Positions 12,443 to 24,611 of a stretch of DNA of 64,000 bases are shown in pieces; within the stretch, counting starts at the first letter, position 1; each line of letters begins with the position of its first letter. The translations under genes were made by a program, and so were the position numbers. The stretch is from Phyto melanocephala (Eukaryota > Arthropoda > Insecta > Diptera > Rhinophoridae), in the NCBI GenBank assembly GCA_941918925.1, contig OW799233.1:45374275-45438274 (forward strand), written 5' to 3'. The notes under the pieces are model-generated. The model saw only the letters and a program-made list of their open reading frames with translations. It ran no database searches and was not told the DNA's origin.

Positions 12443-12680
12443 TGTAGGTAGGTAGGTAGGTAGGTAGGTAGGTAAGGCTGGTGCAAAGTTACCCTCACAC
12501 CTTCACTCGGAGACCATTACGGTCCATTGTGACGCCTTAATAGAGAGAAGAATATAATAAGAATAGAAATATTAAGGATAGAAGAGAAAGAGAAGCAGAC
12601 AATTCCAGAGTCTCCGGCGGGAATCGAACCCGCAACCCCCAAACAACTGAATTGTCCTTTACTGACTAGTCCACAGGGGC
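12443..12680 (-). mobile_element. tRNA-headed SINE, tail type 1
   Basis: This is the reverse complement of the SINE at 5444-5684. The B box reads on the minus strand at 12620-12630 (GGTTCGATTCC, intact). The tail ends in about seven TAGG units on the + strand (12446-12475), the 3' tetranucleotide repeat of the SINE. AATGTA occurs at both edges (12441-12446 and 12681-12686), a short possible target duplication that overlaps the tetranucleotide run. Confidence 0.85.
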
Positions 12681-12686
12681 AATGTA

Positions 12687-14118
12687 TATATATTTAAATC
12701 ATTCGATTGCAAATAGAGAAAAGGCTAGAAAAAGCCAAATGCACTCTATCAAAAAGCTAAAAAATAAAGCTTAAATAGAGCTTAAAAATATATCAAACTA
12801 AATTTAGCTCGAAAAAAGCTAATATGGTCACACTTGACAGTTTGAGAGATTAGAAAGAACTGTACTGCAGTTCATTAAACTGTGTACATATTACATACAA
12901 TGAGAGACAACATAGAACAGATTTTAAAAGTACATAGTTGTATTTGATATAGAAAAGGATTTAAAACAACAGATTCAAGTCTCTGATAATAGGTTGGAAA
13001 GAACTTAGATATATTGAGTAATTACTGGTACGTAGTAAATGAAGGCAGAAACATGAATATAACATATTTTAAAATCTAAATGAAATACCAAAGCAATAAC
13101 GAAAAATTTAAAAAAACGATCCATGCGTTCGTTAAAAACGTCATCCAAAGAAATTGCCTAACGAATGCTGTACGGCGTCCTCTTTTTGCTTGCATTGTGG
13201 TACGCTCTAGTATACATATTGAGCAATATTTTCCATTAAAATTTAATTAAAAATTACGTATGTATGTGTATATTTTAAATCTAAAAATGTTATATAGAAT
13301 TTGCATATTAATATATTAAAATAGTTTAAACGGTGATTTATTTACGATGGCTAAACAACTAAAACAAATAAAAATAATACAAAGACTCTAAATTTTTTTT
13401 TTTAATATTAATAAAAAATTTTATTAAACAATCAAAAATGTGTACATATACATAGCATTTTACTATAAAAAAAATAATAAATTGTAGCACTTTAATGTTA
13501 AAAAAAATTTTTTTTAAATACAATGTTAGACATTGTTTTAACTGCTTTCCTTGCTTTCTTCTCCCACATGTAGGCTTTCGTTCATATTAATTTTAAGGCG
13601 CCTTTTCTCAACCCCATTTAACTTATCAAAACAAGACATTTATTATATACCCTACGCATCAATCATTCGATGACATATTGAAATGCCAGCTTTTTTATAA
13701 ATAGATTTTTTTCTACAAGAGCCTCCAAATTTATTTATTTTTATTTATATCATTATTCGAAGTGTTCTTTTTATTTTCCATAAAATTTAATTTATTTCTT
13801 GTCAAAGATGAACACAAGTTCTTCTTGTATTGTGTATATTTCCTAGATATTTGAACAGGTTTCAATACGGCAATATTTTGATAGCCTTTTGCATCACTGA
13901 GGCTTATTACTAAAATGATAGATTTGTGTGAGTGCATCAATCACAAGTGTCAGAAATATGACAGCTTATAAAAATAATTTTACGAGGGTTTGTTTTAGTA
14001 CGATTTTTTTTTCTTTTTAATTTCCTTTAGCCAGGGATGGAATTTGTTTATATCTTAAAATCAACATATTCAGTTTCGTAGAGATGTTAAAGAGTGTGCA
14101 GTAAAAGCAGTAATTTGT
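12687..14118 (+). other. receptor intron 2, unassigned
   Basis: AT-rich sequence with no motif I recognise. The short minus-strand frame at 13731-13940 is compositionally biased and looks like chance. Confidence 0.4.
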
Positions 14119-14126
14119 ATACTTTA

Positions 14127-15336
14127 TAGGGTAATCGATTATTCGACATTTGGTTTTCAAATAGTTTGAAATTTAGAATTAAAAAAAACCGGTTGTTCTT
14201 TTGAAAATTTAGAAAAAACCGGTTAACCGGTCGAATACATAAAATATAATTTTTTCTTATACCCATAAGAGAGATACATATATAGTTATAAACTAGTTTG
14301 TTCTATGGTTTAATTTCATTTTAAGTTGACACACATTCAATGGCATTATTTTAAAATGCCGTTATTTTAAATAAAGATGTTAAAGGACAGACACTTTTTA
14401 CCTAAAAGAGGCCGAAAAGTTAAGTTTATGCTTCAATTATTTTTAACTTTTAAGGTAAGGTTTATAAATTTTAAAATGCCATTGTTTCTCCACATGAAAC
14501 AAAATATGACAACTAAATTGTGATTTATATATTTTTTCTACTTCGAAGTTTTGTCATCAAAAATTTTATTTCGTTTTGTAAATAAAATGTATAAATTTAA
14601 ATTGTTGCTACTACTTTTTATAAGAACTAAATTAATTTGTTAAAAGTAACCGGTATTTGCTCTGGTACTGCCATATAAAAAAACGTTTGTTACAAGGAGG
14701 TTTTAATAATGAAAAATTTAAAAAAATCACTTCACTACTCACGGTTGTCAACTTTATATGCAAGATGTAATAACGACCTTTTGTGTGCCAAACTATTTTA
14801 GTATACAAGTCATATGTTATCAGAGATATTAGTAAAGCTATGGGTAGTCTTTAGTACAAGTCGCTAGATTTCGTAGAAGCAAAATATTATGACCTTCGAA
14901 AATGATATCACAAAGTATTGCAAAGTACAATACTTTAGTCAAAAAACTTAACTGAACAGCTGATTATCACAGCAAATTTTAAGCGCAACAACATATAAAA
15001 TACCTGTTCTCCATTTAAAACAAATAATATTTAACCTAAATATTTTTCTTATTTTACATTTGCTTTTGAAACAACAAATAGATTTTTTACAATATTATGG
15101 AAGAGTATTTAATAAATTTTCTGATTTTTCGAAATTTTTTGAGTAATAAATATAGTATGGTACGTTTGGTTACAAAGATAAATGAACATAAAACTAAAAA
15201 TGCAAAAAACCGGTTTATGTGAGTAAAAAAACCGGTTTATTCGACATTCGAAAAATTAACAATTGCAAAAAACCGCCAGCTGAAAGAGTAAAAAACCGGG
15301 GTTTTCATCGTTTGTAAAACCGAATCGATTACCCTA
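14127..15336. mobile_element. non-autonomous hAT-like element (1.2 kb)
   Basis: The element is flanked by a perfect 8-bp duplication, ATACTTTA, at 14119-14126 and 15337-15344. Its ends are inverted repeats sharing 14 bp, TAGGGTAATCGATT. An 8-bp duplication with TAGGG-type ends is the hAT pattern. The subterminal parts carry many copies of AAAAACCGG, often as AACCGGTT, at about 14185-14235 on the left and 15205-15300 on the right; similar arrays bind hAT transposases. No transposase code is visible, so it needs a partner in trans. It lies in receptor intron 2. Confidence 0.8.
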
Positions 15337-15344
15337 ATACTTTA

Positions 15345-16310
15345 ATTGCATATAAAAACAAATACGCAAGTTTGTGCAAAATACTTAAATAATACAATTT
15401 TTCCTTATAATTTTGGCATATAAAATTCTTCACAAAAAGACGTCGTTAGATAAAATCTAGACTTTTTTTTAAGTTTTGTTCACTTATGTTCGTAGCAAAG
15501 TTACCAGATTGTCATTTTGTTACCAAAAAAGTATGTTATTTCGATTTCGACGAAATTAAATAAATAAACGTTAAAAATTAAAATTACTGCTGTAGATTTA
15601 GTAGTTATGCTCCTTGTTTATATCGACAGCACTTTTGCTTAAAGTGGAGGAACTACTCAATTTCATTATGAAGATATAAAAATGATATCCTTACTAAAAA
15701 AAACCCCATTAAAGTTATACATGTTAATAAAATTTTTTTCTATTTTAAAATATTACTGCTTTTTTAACTATACTTTGTAATTTGTAACTATAATTGTCAC
15801 AACTATATTATTGTTGTGAAACATCTAAACCGGAAATAGTACCTAATTGTTGTTCTTCTATAATTCGAGTGAAAATAAATTGTTTAGAATTTCTGTAGCT
15901 TTGTTGTTGTACACAACAATATTCAATTCACAATTTGATTCCACGTGAAATGTAGAATAAGCACGTATAACGATTTTTACCTCTCCGACCGTAAAAACGC
16001 AAGAGTCACAAGTCTTTTACCACATCTGTTTCATAAAAAACAACCAAGTAGCTTAGAAGTTTCATATCTATTGTCATTCGTTATCCTTAATTAAATAAAT
16101 TAAAATTAAATTATTAATTAAATTAATTAAAATTTCATTTCAAGTCTTTTTTATTATTTTTAATTATTTACTATTAAATAACATTTTTATAATTATTTTT
16201 AAGCTTATTTTTATATTCTTTTTTTATAATATTTTGATAGTCTTTGTTTTTTAAATTAAACTTATGCACTAATTTTCTGGTTTTCTTTCATTTTTCTTTT
16301 CTCTTTCCAG
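15345..16310 (+). other. receptor intron 2, 3' end
   Basis: No gene or repeat recognised. The last 60 bases form a strong T/C-rich tract ending TTTCCAG at 16310, the acceptor for the terminal exon. Confidence 0.6.
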
Positions 16311-16352
16311 TCCAAAGAACCCCTTAAGGAAGTGGGCACTGAGTGTGTTTAA
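16311..16352 (+). CDS. LpR: lipophorin receptor, terminal coding exon
   Basis: The last 13 residues and stop of the receptor: SKEPLKEVGTECV, then TAA at 16350-16352. The acceptor TTTCCAG fits perfectly and the phase (0) matches the donor after GAG at 4597. The joined sequence STVDEE-SKEPLKEVGTECV resembles the usual acidic and EPL-containing C-terminus of insect lipophorin receptors. It is separated from the previous exon by an 11.7-kb intron. The short Val-terminated tail could act as a PDZ-type ligand, but that is inference. Confidence 0.92.
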   Translation, partial: SKEPLKEVGTECV

Positions 16353-18630
16353 TTCAAACCTAGACTCATTTCAAACATTTTTAAAAGACCAAAAAAAATA
16401 AATAAATAAAAATTGTTTGTTTTAAATATTCTATTAAACAAAGGAAACCCATTTTGGAAACGTAAAAGACTTACATTTAATATGTAGACATTAGTAAAAG
16501 TAAAAAACGGACACCAAAAGAAGTAAATTAAAATTCATACTGAAATCATTCAACTAAGAAAAATTACAACTCAAAAGATAACACAACACCTCACCTTTAT
16601 GTAAAACTGTTTATTATGCTTTTAGGAAACAAATTAAGATAAACACACTCATATACCTACACAAACATAGCAAACTCATAAAGAAACAGTTACAAGTGCC
16701 AAAACATCGACAGCAAATTGAGGAACTAAATTTAGCCGGCAACAGAGCAAAAACAAAACAAAAACCTTCAGCATCTTTGAAGAAACGGAAACATTAGACA
16801 TGTTTTGTGCGTTCGCCATTCACATACACTAACATCTATACACACAATTAAAACACAGCCTTTTTGTAAATTTAGAGGCTTACTAACAACAACAACAACA
16901 ATCAACTCAAGTTTTGTGGTCATTTAATTGCACAAGAAAAAAAAAACACTCAAAAACATTAAAACAAAAACAACAACCATCTTAAACTTTAATTTAAAAA
17001 GATGTCCTGCCTATTTATCTTCCAGAAAATCGAAACAAAAATTATTTGGCAACAAAAGAGTTTTATTAAAACAAGAAAAAAATTTTAAATTTATTTGTTG
17101 TAAGAGATTAAACTTTCAGTTTAATTATTAATTTTTTTTTTAATAATTGGTTAATATATTTAAAATGTTTATAAGAAATAATTCACTGTAAATAGTTGAT
17201 TAAAAAAAGGAAAAAGAAAACAATACAATTAAAACTAAAAATTAAACTGTTAAATTAAATACCTTCAAAGCAGAATTATTTGCATCAAAAATAGTAAAAC
17301 TAAAAAGAAACATAATTTTTAAAAGAAACAAAAAATAATCCAATAAATAGTAGCAAATTGTAGAGAATTTTCAATCACCTGAAATAAACACCCCAGTGTC
17401 CAATTTTAAAAAATTCTTTAATCAGATTGGAAATATTTTAAGCATTAAATAAATTGTTATTTTTTTTCGTAAAATTTAAAACAAAATAGCCAGAAAAAAT
17501 ATATATAAAACAAGAGAAGAAATTTTTAACAAACACTTTATCTGTGACCAAAAGGGCAAAATGAGACATCATCAGTCCTTCCCCTCAATGCCACAGATTT
17601 TATTTAAATAATTTAACCTTTGGCCGCAGCAAGGTGTTTATTTAAGAAAACTCATTATTATACTTTAACCATTCACTGGTGTTTAACACATATAATTTTA
17701 AAATTTGTTTCCTTTTCTTTCAAAAATAGTTTTTTGTTGAAATTTTATTTTGTTTAATATAAAAAAAATCACTTTAGCTTAATAACTGTAATTAAATATT
17801 GAAAAAAAAAATAATTAAAAACATATAAAAAAACAGCAAAATTATTAAAAAGTTAAAAAAATCTTATCCTTAAGAATTGTATTAAATGTGAAAAATTTGT
17901 AAAATTTTTAAAATTTAAAGTCAACTTGAAAAAGAAAACTTATTGAATAAACATTAAAACGTTGTAAATTATAAATAAATAAAAGAAAGAAAGAAAGAAA
18001 AAAAAATAAGTTAAATTATGATAAAAACTAAATTTTAATTAAAAAATAAACTAAACTGAATTAAATATCTTTAAAAAAAATTTTAAATAAATAAAATGCT
18101 CACTTAAGTAAAAGTAATACAGTAAACTAATAAACAATTTATAAAACTGAAGACATTTTTTGTGAAATAACTAAGTAAAAATAAATCTTAATATAATTTA
18201 AACAAGAAATGAAGAAAACAAAAAGATTTTTAATTTCTGAAGAAAAAAAATTATTGGTAAGACACCTACCTGAAGGTAAAGAACTCGTTATGCTGTGTTA
18301 ATGCTGTGTGGCAGGCAACTCATCCATCAGGTAAGTACGAAAGCATACAACTTTAGTGGTTCTTTCTGAATTGATATCAACAAAATGTAACTCTTTCTGC
18401 GAGCTGATGATAAATGTGGTCTTTTTAAAAACCGCTAAATGTTAGAAAATAAATCGCTAGAATATCAAAGATTTCAGAATTTTTTTGTTTAATGTTTTCA
18501 ATAAGTTTTGAATAATTTCCTTAATACAAAAATATTTTTAATTATAGAATTTCACTTATAGGAATAGTTACAAGTGAAAGTGACCTTTACCATCAAGTAC
18601 ATATATCAGTGTTGACCTCCTTGTAGCATA
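16353..18630 (+). other. receptor 3' UTR and downstream flank
   Basis: A/T-rich sequence with several AATAAA matches, for example the cluster near 17947-17982 just before a GAAA repeat. The 3' UTR probably ends within the first 1.7 kb, but the cleavage site cannot be fixed. A perfect donor-like CAG|GTAAGT lies at 18328-18336 with no obvious exon before it. Confidence 0.45.
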
Positions 18631-18638
18631 GGCTAGAT

Positions 18639-19538
18639 CAGGGATGGAAATCATGGTAAAATTGTACTTTTTATGGTACATTTTTGACCTTGTTGGTACC
18701 GTGCTAATTGGTAAAATTTAAAAATTTTTCCATGTTCCCTTTAATTTTGTTTGTGTGTGTTTTATTTTATACTGTCAGCTTCTCTGCTTCTTCCTGGTAC
18801 ATGAATTCGCCTGAGCTGATTTTATATGTATTTTATTTTACTTATGATTCGTAAGCATTTAAGGTGGACTTTAATAATGAAGTAATAAAATGGTTCGATA
18901 CGTTTACTCCAGAAAAAGTTATTATGGGAGAAACAAATTCAATTGTACCTCTTCTGGTGAAAATGTTTCCACACGAACAAACAAACTTTGAAGCAATAAA
19001 TAATCAGTACAGAGCACTAGCCGATGTGATCATTCAAATATTCAAATATTTCCTTTTTTTTTTGCTAAAGTATTACAGATGAAAAATGAATTAAATGAAT
19101 TCATGTTCCCAGATATTTCAAGATATGTAAGAGGAATTCTGTCTATTCCACATTCCTCTGCCAACAACGAGTTTTTTCTTTCAGAACCTAATTAAGACAA
19201 AGGAAAGAAATAGACTACAAGTTTCTATTGTTTCAAATTTAATACAAACAAAAGATTAATTGAAGTCAACAAATTCTTGTTGCTTTAATTTTAAAATAAC
19301 AGAAAATTTATTATCTAAAAGTATTTAATAAATAAAATTTGTTAATTAACCGATTCGACGTATGTACCTATGAATGTAATATTTAATATTTTTTATTGTA
19401 TTCTGAATTTTTATAAACATTTTTGTTAAGTTTCTGTTTTTATTAACATATATTAAAAAAATGGTACCGTCATGGCCTAAAAAGTACATTTTGTTTTCAT
19501 ACTTGGTACAAAATCATAAAAGCCATTTTCCTTTCCTG
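18639..19538 (+). mobile_element. hAT element with transposase remnant (0.9 kb)
   Basis: The ends are imperfect inverted repeats (CAGGGATGGAAATCATGG on the left; CAGGAAAGGAAAATGGC on the right, read inward). The flanking 8-mers GGCTAGAT (18631-18638) and ACCTAGAT (19539-19546) match at 6 of 8 positions, as expected for an old hAT target duplication. Inside, 18864-19030 encodes a C-terminal transposase segment (WFDTFTPEKV to NNQYRAL). In another frame, 19079-19170 gives FPDISRYVRGILSIPHSSAN. After a further +1 shift, LIKTKERNRLQVSIVSNLIQ ends at 19259. The last two blocks are the hAT dimerisation domain (PHSSA and KTKERNRL motifs). The N-terminal two thirds, including most of the RNase-H-like catalytic core, is gone. 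Confidence 0.85.
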
Positions 19539-19659
19539 ACCTAGATTTCACATTTAATGTTATATGCCATTATGATCTATTATTTCCCATGCCGTTTTTG
19601 ATCTTGAATTTTTTTCTTAGTAAAGTATATTCTATGGAAATAATTTTGTGTATCTTATT

Positions 19660-20560
19660 GGTGTTCCTACTACGACGGATTGAAAATAGGTGACCAAACT
19701 AGAATGGATTTATATGACATAAACTGAAACGAAGGTAAATACTTCCGTCTATCGGAACACAATACGGTTGACAGGCTGTTACGGAATGTAATGGAACGAA
19801 TGAGACTGATAACGAAGCTCCGATTTGTATCTTTACTTATGGCCAATCAGTTATCAAGACCCTGATAAACGAAAAAGTTAAATTTCGGAATGTCCTGCAA
19901 TGCAAGAACTCTCATGCAAATTGTGAACATCTAGAGTTAATATGGATACAAGGCCATGATGATGAATGAAAAAACCGACGAGTTCTCCAAAATTTAATAA
20001 ACTTTGAATAACCTTGGAAAATGCTTAGCCCTTTAATAGGTTTAAAAAATTAACTTAAAGTTTGGGCCATGAAGGAACGATGTAAGAAAGTAGTAAAAAA
20101 GTGCTGTCGGTAAGAAGACAAACCTGAGAAATCGAAACAGATTCTGAAATTAATAGGCCAACACTAAGAAGATTAACTGGTGTTATAACAGGTCAGACGG
20201 CAGCTGGCAGCTCGCAGCTCGCATGGGACTGTCGCACAGAACGACGTGTAGAGCATACGAAGTTAAGGATGAGACTTTGTCAATGCCCTGCATTTGGTCT
20301 TATTATACACTAGAACTTTATCACGGACAATACACCGAACCCGGAATATCTACGGAATTCGAATTGCTCATCCCTAAGGAATTTCATTGAAGAGACTGGG
20401 TTCTTGGCCTAGTCGATATTTTAACGAAATAAGAATTATAAGTTTACTATGGCAATTTCTTTCCTTTAGAATGTACAACATGTCAATTGATCATACGTGT
20501 GCACTGTACTAATGTCATGGGCATTGGGCTATTAGTGGCCCATTTTTACAACCTAATCAA
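19660..20560 (+). mobile_element. LINE remnant with RNase H region (family X, copy 1)
   Basis: Decayed ORF2 C-terminus. FRLSEHNTVDRLLRNVMERM at about 19742-19800 and ELIWIQGHDDE with NEKTDE-like code at about 19930-19985 correspond to RNase H motifs. A zinc-knuckle region (CRAYEVKDETL) follows near 20250. A 3' UTR runs to about 20560 and ends ACAACCTAATC. The last 330 bp align with 34687-35000, showing one family. Many stops are present. The 5' end is truncated. Confidence 0.7.
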
Positions 20561-22940
20561 ACTTATTTAAATTATTAGATACAAATTTCATCTATATAAA
20601 ACATTTATGATAATATTTCTAAGAAAGAAACTTATTGATACAAGTATTTCGCACAAAAATCGATAAATTCGATAAATTCACTTTTTTTCTACAAAGTTGA
20701 TGGCTATTGAAAATAAATTTTTTTATTAAATCTTTAACGTCGAAATCGGCACAAAGTACCATATCTGACGCTTGTCGCACCACAGAATTGAATTTCTGGC
20801 GCCTAACCACCACCCGTGAGTGCTTTGTTTACTCCACTAAATAACGACGCACAGGTGACATCTTTTCAAACAAAAATCATAAAGTTCACTCATAGACATC
20901 TTGGTCGTACTATCTTATTCCTGGCTATGAGATATGGGGTTAATCAGCGCAGAATTGGATCTTAATTGCTAAGCGATACAAAATAAAAGTAAAAGCAATA
21001 ACACCCAAAGTCGTTAATGGCGGACAGAAGACATCACTAAGAAGAAAGTCAGTCATTATGTGGTCTCTAAAGACGACACTAGTCCTAAATTCTGATTCCC
21101 GTAGCACCAAATAGAACTTTGAAAACCGTGAATTAAGAATTCTTGGCTCCATGCAACCAAGAGTATTTGTAACACCCCTATAACGCGAGATGCTCAAGGT
21201 GTGTATGGAATATTACCAGTACAATATTTCCCCAGGTGGACAGACAGCCAGTCATAGCTAAATCTACTTTTCCTATATTAAGTTTTAAAATATTTATACA
21301 CTAGGGTGCTTTAGGCATTTTTATGACAATTTATATATTCCCCTACCACTCAGTGTGATGAATATAACAACTGCGTTTTCATGGAATTCAGATAAATAAG
21401 AAGGCCATTTAATATTTTCGATATTTAGGATCTCCAAAAAAAAATGAAAATAATATTATGTTAATTCCAACGGAAATATCCATAAATTAAACTTTGCAGT
21501 TCTTTTCGTTTTTTTATTTTTTATTGGGTCGTTATTGAGTTGTTGTAAATGCCACTGTTCAATAAAGTTAAAGTTTAAAGTATTTTGCAGATAAAATAAG
21601 AAAATGAAAAACAGCAATAAAAGAATAAATATTTATTTATTTATTTATCTTTTTTATTTTCTCAACATTAATACACAATTCTGCTTACTCCCGCCATTTA
21701 ATGGCCTAAAGGATACGAAAAAGGAGACAGTATTAAAGAACACATGACAAAGAAAGAGGAGAAAAACAACAAATGAAGGCATTATTTTGTTATTGTCAGC
21801 GTAAAAAGTCAATGATGTGTAACTGTTTCGCAGCAAAAATCGTTTTCTGTTTGTATTTCTGTCTTCCTCTAATAACGAGAGTCAAGGGAGAAGTTGGTTA
21901 AAATAATCTAAAGGAAAAACTTGTGTTTTTTGTTTGTTTTTTTTCATGAAAAAAAAACATAACAAATCGTTATTGTAACCTCCCCTATATCGACCAGTGT
22001 ATCTTTGTGACATCATCCTTTAACTAAAATTTTTCTAACGTCTGCTTCTTTAATGTTATTCGCTCGTTTGGTTGTCGCCTTCAGGCGTTCTGTCCATTGA
22101 TATTAATGTTGCTGTTGTTAGTTTTGCTGATGCTGTACAGTTTATGTTTATTATTGCTGTCCATTAAATATTGATTTCTTGTCATTTTTAATAACACGAC
22201 ACGCGCTTATTCCATTTCCAGCAGCCATTTTTACATTTCATCTTTAGTTTAACATACATTTTCACTTAATGCTGATGCCATTCTTGCAACTTGTCCATAA
22301 TTTTGTAACATTTGACAGGATGACCTATTGAACCTATTATTAAAGTACTCATTTCATTTCAAATTAATCTAACATTGCCTACTTTAAGGAAATTTAAAAA
22401 GAGTTTTTTTTTTGACAAATTTAAAAAAAAAAATCTTAAACAATTTAATTTTAACGAAAATAATTTTAAAAAAAATCTCTGTGACCTTAAAACGCCAGAA
22501 ATTTTGTTTCGTTTTAGTAGTCCTCCTCGTAGACCAATTTTATTTCAGAACATTATCGGTTCAGAATTTTTAATAAAATTTTCGGAAGAACAATACGATA
22601 AAGGACTGAGAAAATTTTCGGCGATTTAGTATTCATTGTTGTTTAGGCCACAGAGATGTATAACAAAACTATTTAGTATTACACCTTCAAGATTTAGCTT
22701 TTATGCTAACAATGTTGGGGTAGATGAATGAAAACCCTAAAATTATGTTATTGTCTTCTGGTGAACTAAATTCCATGTATATGATTTCGTTAACAATTTA
22801 TTTTTTTTTATAATAGAGACCTTCATTACAGAAAAATATTTAGAAATTTACTCCAACATTCATAATTAATTCTGAAATTTGCAATTTCTGCAACATTCAT
22901 TTCCAACCCAACAAAGTATATATTTTTAGAATAGCGGTAG
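20561..22940. other. intergenic, unassigned
   Basis: At about 20820-21290 a less AT-rich patch could be old transposon sequence, but no motif is readable. A TTTA microsatellite sits at 21629-21650. The 84-codon frame at 22375-22629 is Lys/Asn/Phe-rich and matches nothing I know. Confidence 0.4.
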
Positions 22941-22949
22941 CAATTAACC

Positions 22950-24540
22950 AATATTTGCTATCCGTCTGTCCGTCTCTTCATGTATTGTTAAAATTAATTT
23001 TTTATAGACACTATATGCTTCTAGCGATATCCGTAAAAATGTTTGCTTATTTTTTAAACTAATCGGCCAAGTTATAGAAACTTTTTTTAAAAAGATATAT
23101 GTTTTTACAGATATCAAGTTTCTCAACATACAAAATAATTTTTGTATACGCCTGGGACAACAATTCTTAAGCGGTAAAAATGAGAAATTAACCTTGAGAA
23201 AAACTAACGAATTTCTTTGAAACTCTTTGAGATATGAGCGCCAAAATACAACAGCTTCGGTGTTTCTCCTTAAGTTTACAAACAAAAATCAATTTTTCAG
23301 CTTCAAGATAACCGAAGAGTCAATATTGTTGTTGTTGGCTTGACAAACAGATTATAAAACGCTACGAAAAAGAATTAAAAATTATGATGACCTCCACTAC
23401 AAAATGACATACAATTCATTTACATATGGAACGAATGTAGTGTTTAAAGTTGTACACATTTTAGCCCCCTCAATCTAATATATAAAATTCTCGTGTCGCG
23501 GTATTTGTGAACAAACTCCTCCGAAATGGCTCAACCGATTTCCAAGAAATTTAGTGTACATATCGGTTAGGTCTGAGAATCATTCAACATCTATTTTTGT
23601 ATACCCCTCAACGCCACGCCTTTGTTCACACCCCCTTAGGTAGGTTAGACTGCTGGATCGATCAACTTGAAATTTTCACATAATACAACAAATACAAAAT
23701 GTACACAATGTACAGTCCTGCCAATGCAGATATAAGCGTTTGAGAATCGGTTAACATCTTTAGACAACGTACCGTAGAACACATATGGTTTACGTTTTTT
23801 TAAATGTTCTCAGAGTAAGTAAGTTATTTTTATTAAACTAAAAAAATATTTCCTAAAAATAGTTTATATGGCAAAACAACGTCTCAGCTAGTATTAGTAT
23901 AAAAAAGGGCTGGACTAGTAGCATAAAGTAAGTAAACCACTAGCATAACTAAAAATTTTATCTGTGGGTGGCAAAAACTTGAAATATTTTTTTCTGTGTG
24001 TGGGCTTTTTTTTTTTTTTTTGGATTTTGTAGCTGCAAAAACTTTAACTGAGTTAATTTTACGTATATGTACATTAAATGTAAATAATTAATTTCTTGAA
24101 ATTCTGGAGGGGCACAAATAATGCATCCCAGAATGGTCTATTTGCCATGAAGTAAACCATGAAAAAGTTTAAATATAAAATGGCGTCCTAATCAAAAAAT
24201 GGTGAATATGTGAGTCTCATAAATATAGTATTTAAAGCTTTGTCCCCTTCAACGCCCAGAATATTGCAATCAAATGAACGGGGTAGAATACAGTGAACTT
24301 TGAAAAAGTTTAAAATCAAGATGGAGTCTAAAACACAATGGCCGTAAAATTTTTTTCTTAACTCCTCTAATGTGGGTGCTAAATTAAAGGCCATGACTAG
24401 TAGAATATAATTAACAACGTAACCAATAAAAATTAAAGATGGCTTCGGAAATAATTAAGCAAAATTACGTATAACATTAAATCAAAAATCTAGGCTTTTG
24501 CTACGATAATACCTACGTACAGGATGGTGAAGGGTATTAT
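22950..24540. repeat. long degenerate copy of the (GTCY)n repeat family
   Basis: It begins with a GTCY tract (TCCGTCTGTCCGTCTC) near 22965. It continues with blocks shared with 31300-32235 and, inverted, with 49430-50050: an ACTAATCGGC..AAGTTATAG block, a GAGATATGAGC-like block, and repeated 100-130-bp units around CAAGATGG and CATGACTAGTAGAAT. It ends near GGTGAAGGGTAT at 24530. A Helitron (23474-23891) is inserted in it. Confidence 0.6.
23474..23891 (+). mobile_element. non-autonomous Helitron, 418 bp
   Basis: The 5' end is TC (TCTAATATATAAAATTCTCG) and the 3' end is CTAG (CTCAGCTAG). The flanking bases are A on the left and T on the right, the exact host-site signature of Helitrons. The text inside (CTCCGAAATGGCTCAACCGA, later GGCAAAACAACG) matches a common insect Helitron type as I remember it. 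The 3' subterminal hairpin usually formed from GGCAAA...TTTGCC has lost its second arm here. Confidence 0.75.
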
Positions 24541-24611
24541 CATATTCTGTATGGCTGTCCGCTGGATACCATCTTCAGGAATACGAGTAACAATAATCAA
24601 AAATAAATAAA

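Noticed and set aside
22375..22629. 84-codon + strand frame
   Set aside because: Lys/Asn/Phe-rich composition follows AT bias, there are no recognisable motifs, and the surroundings are intergenic repeats.
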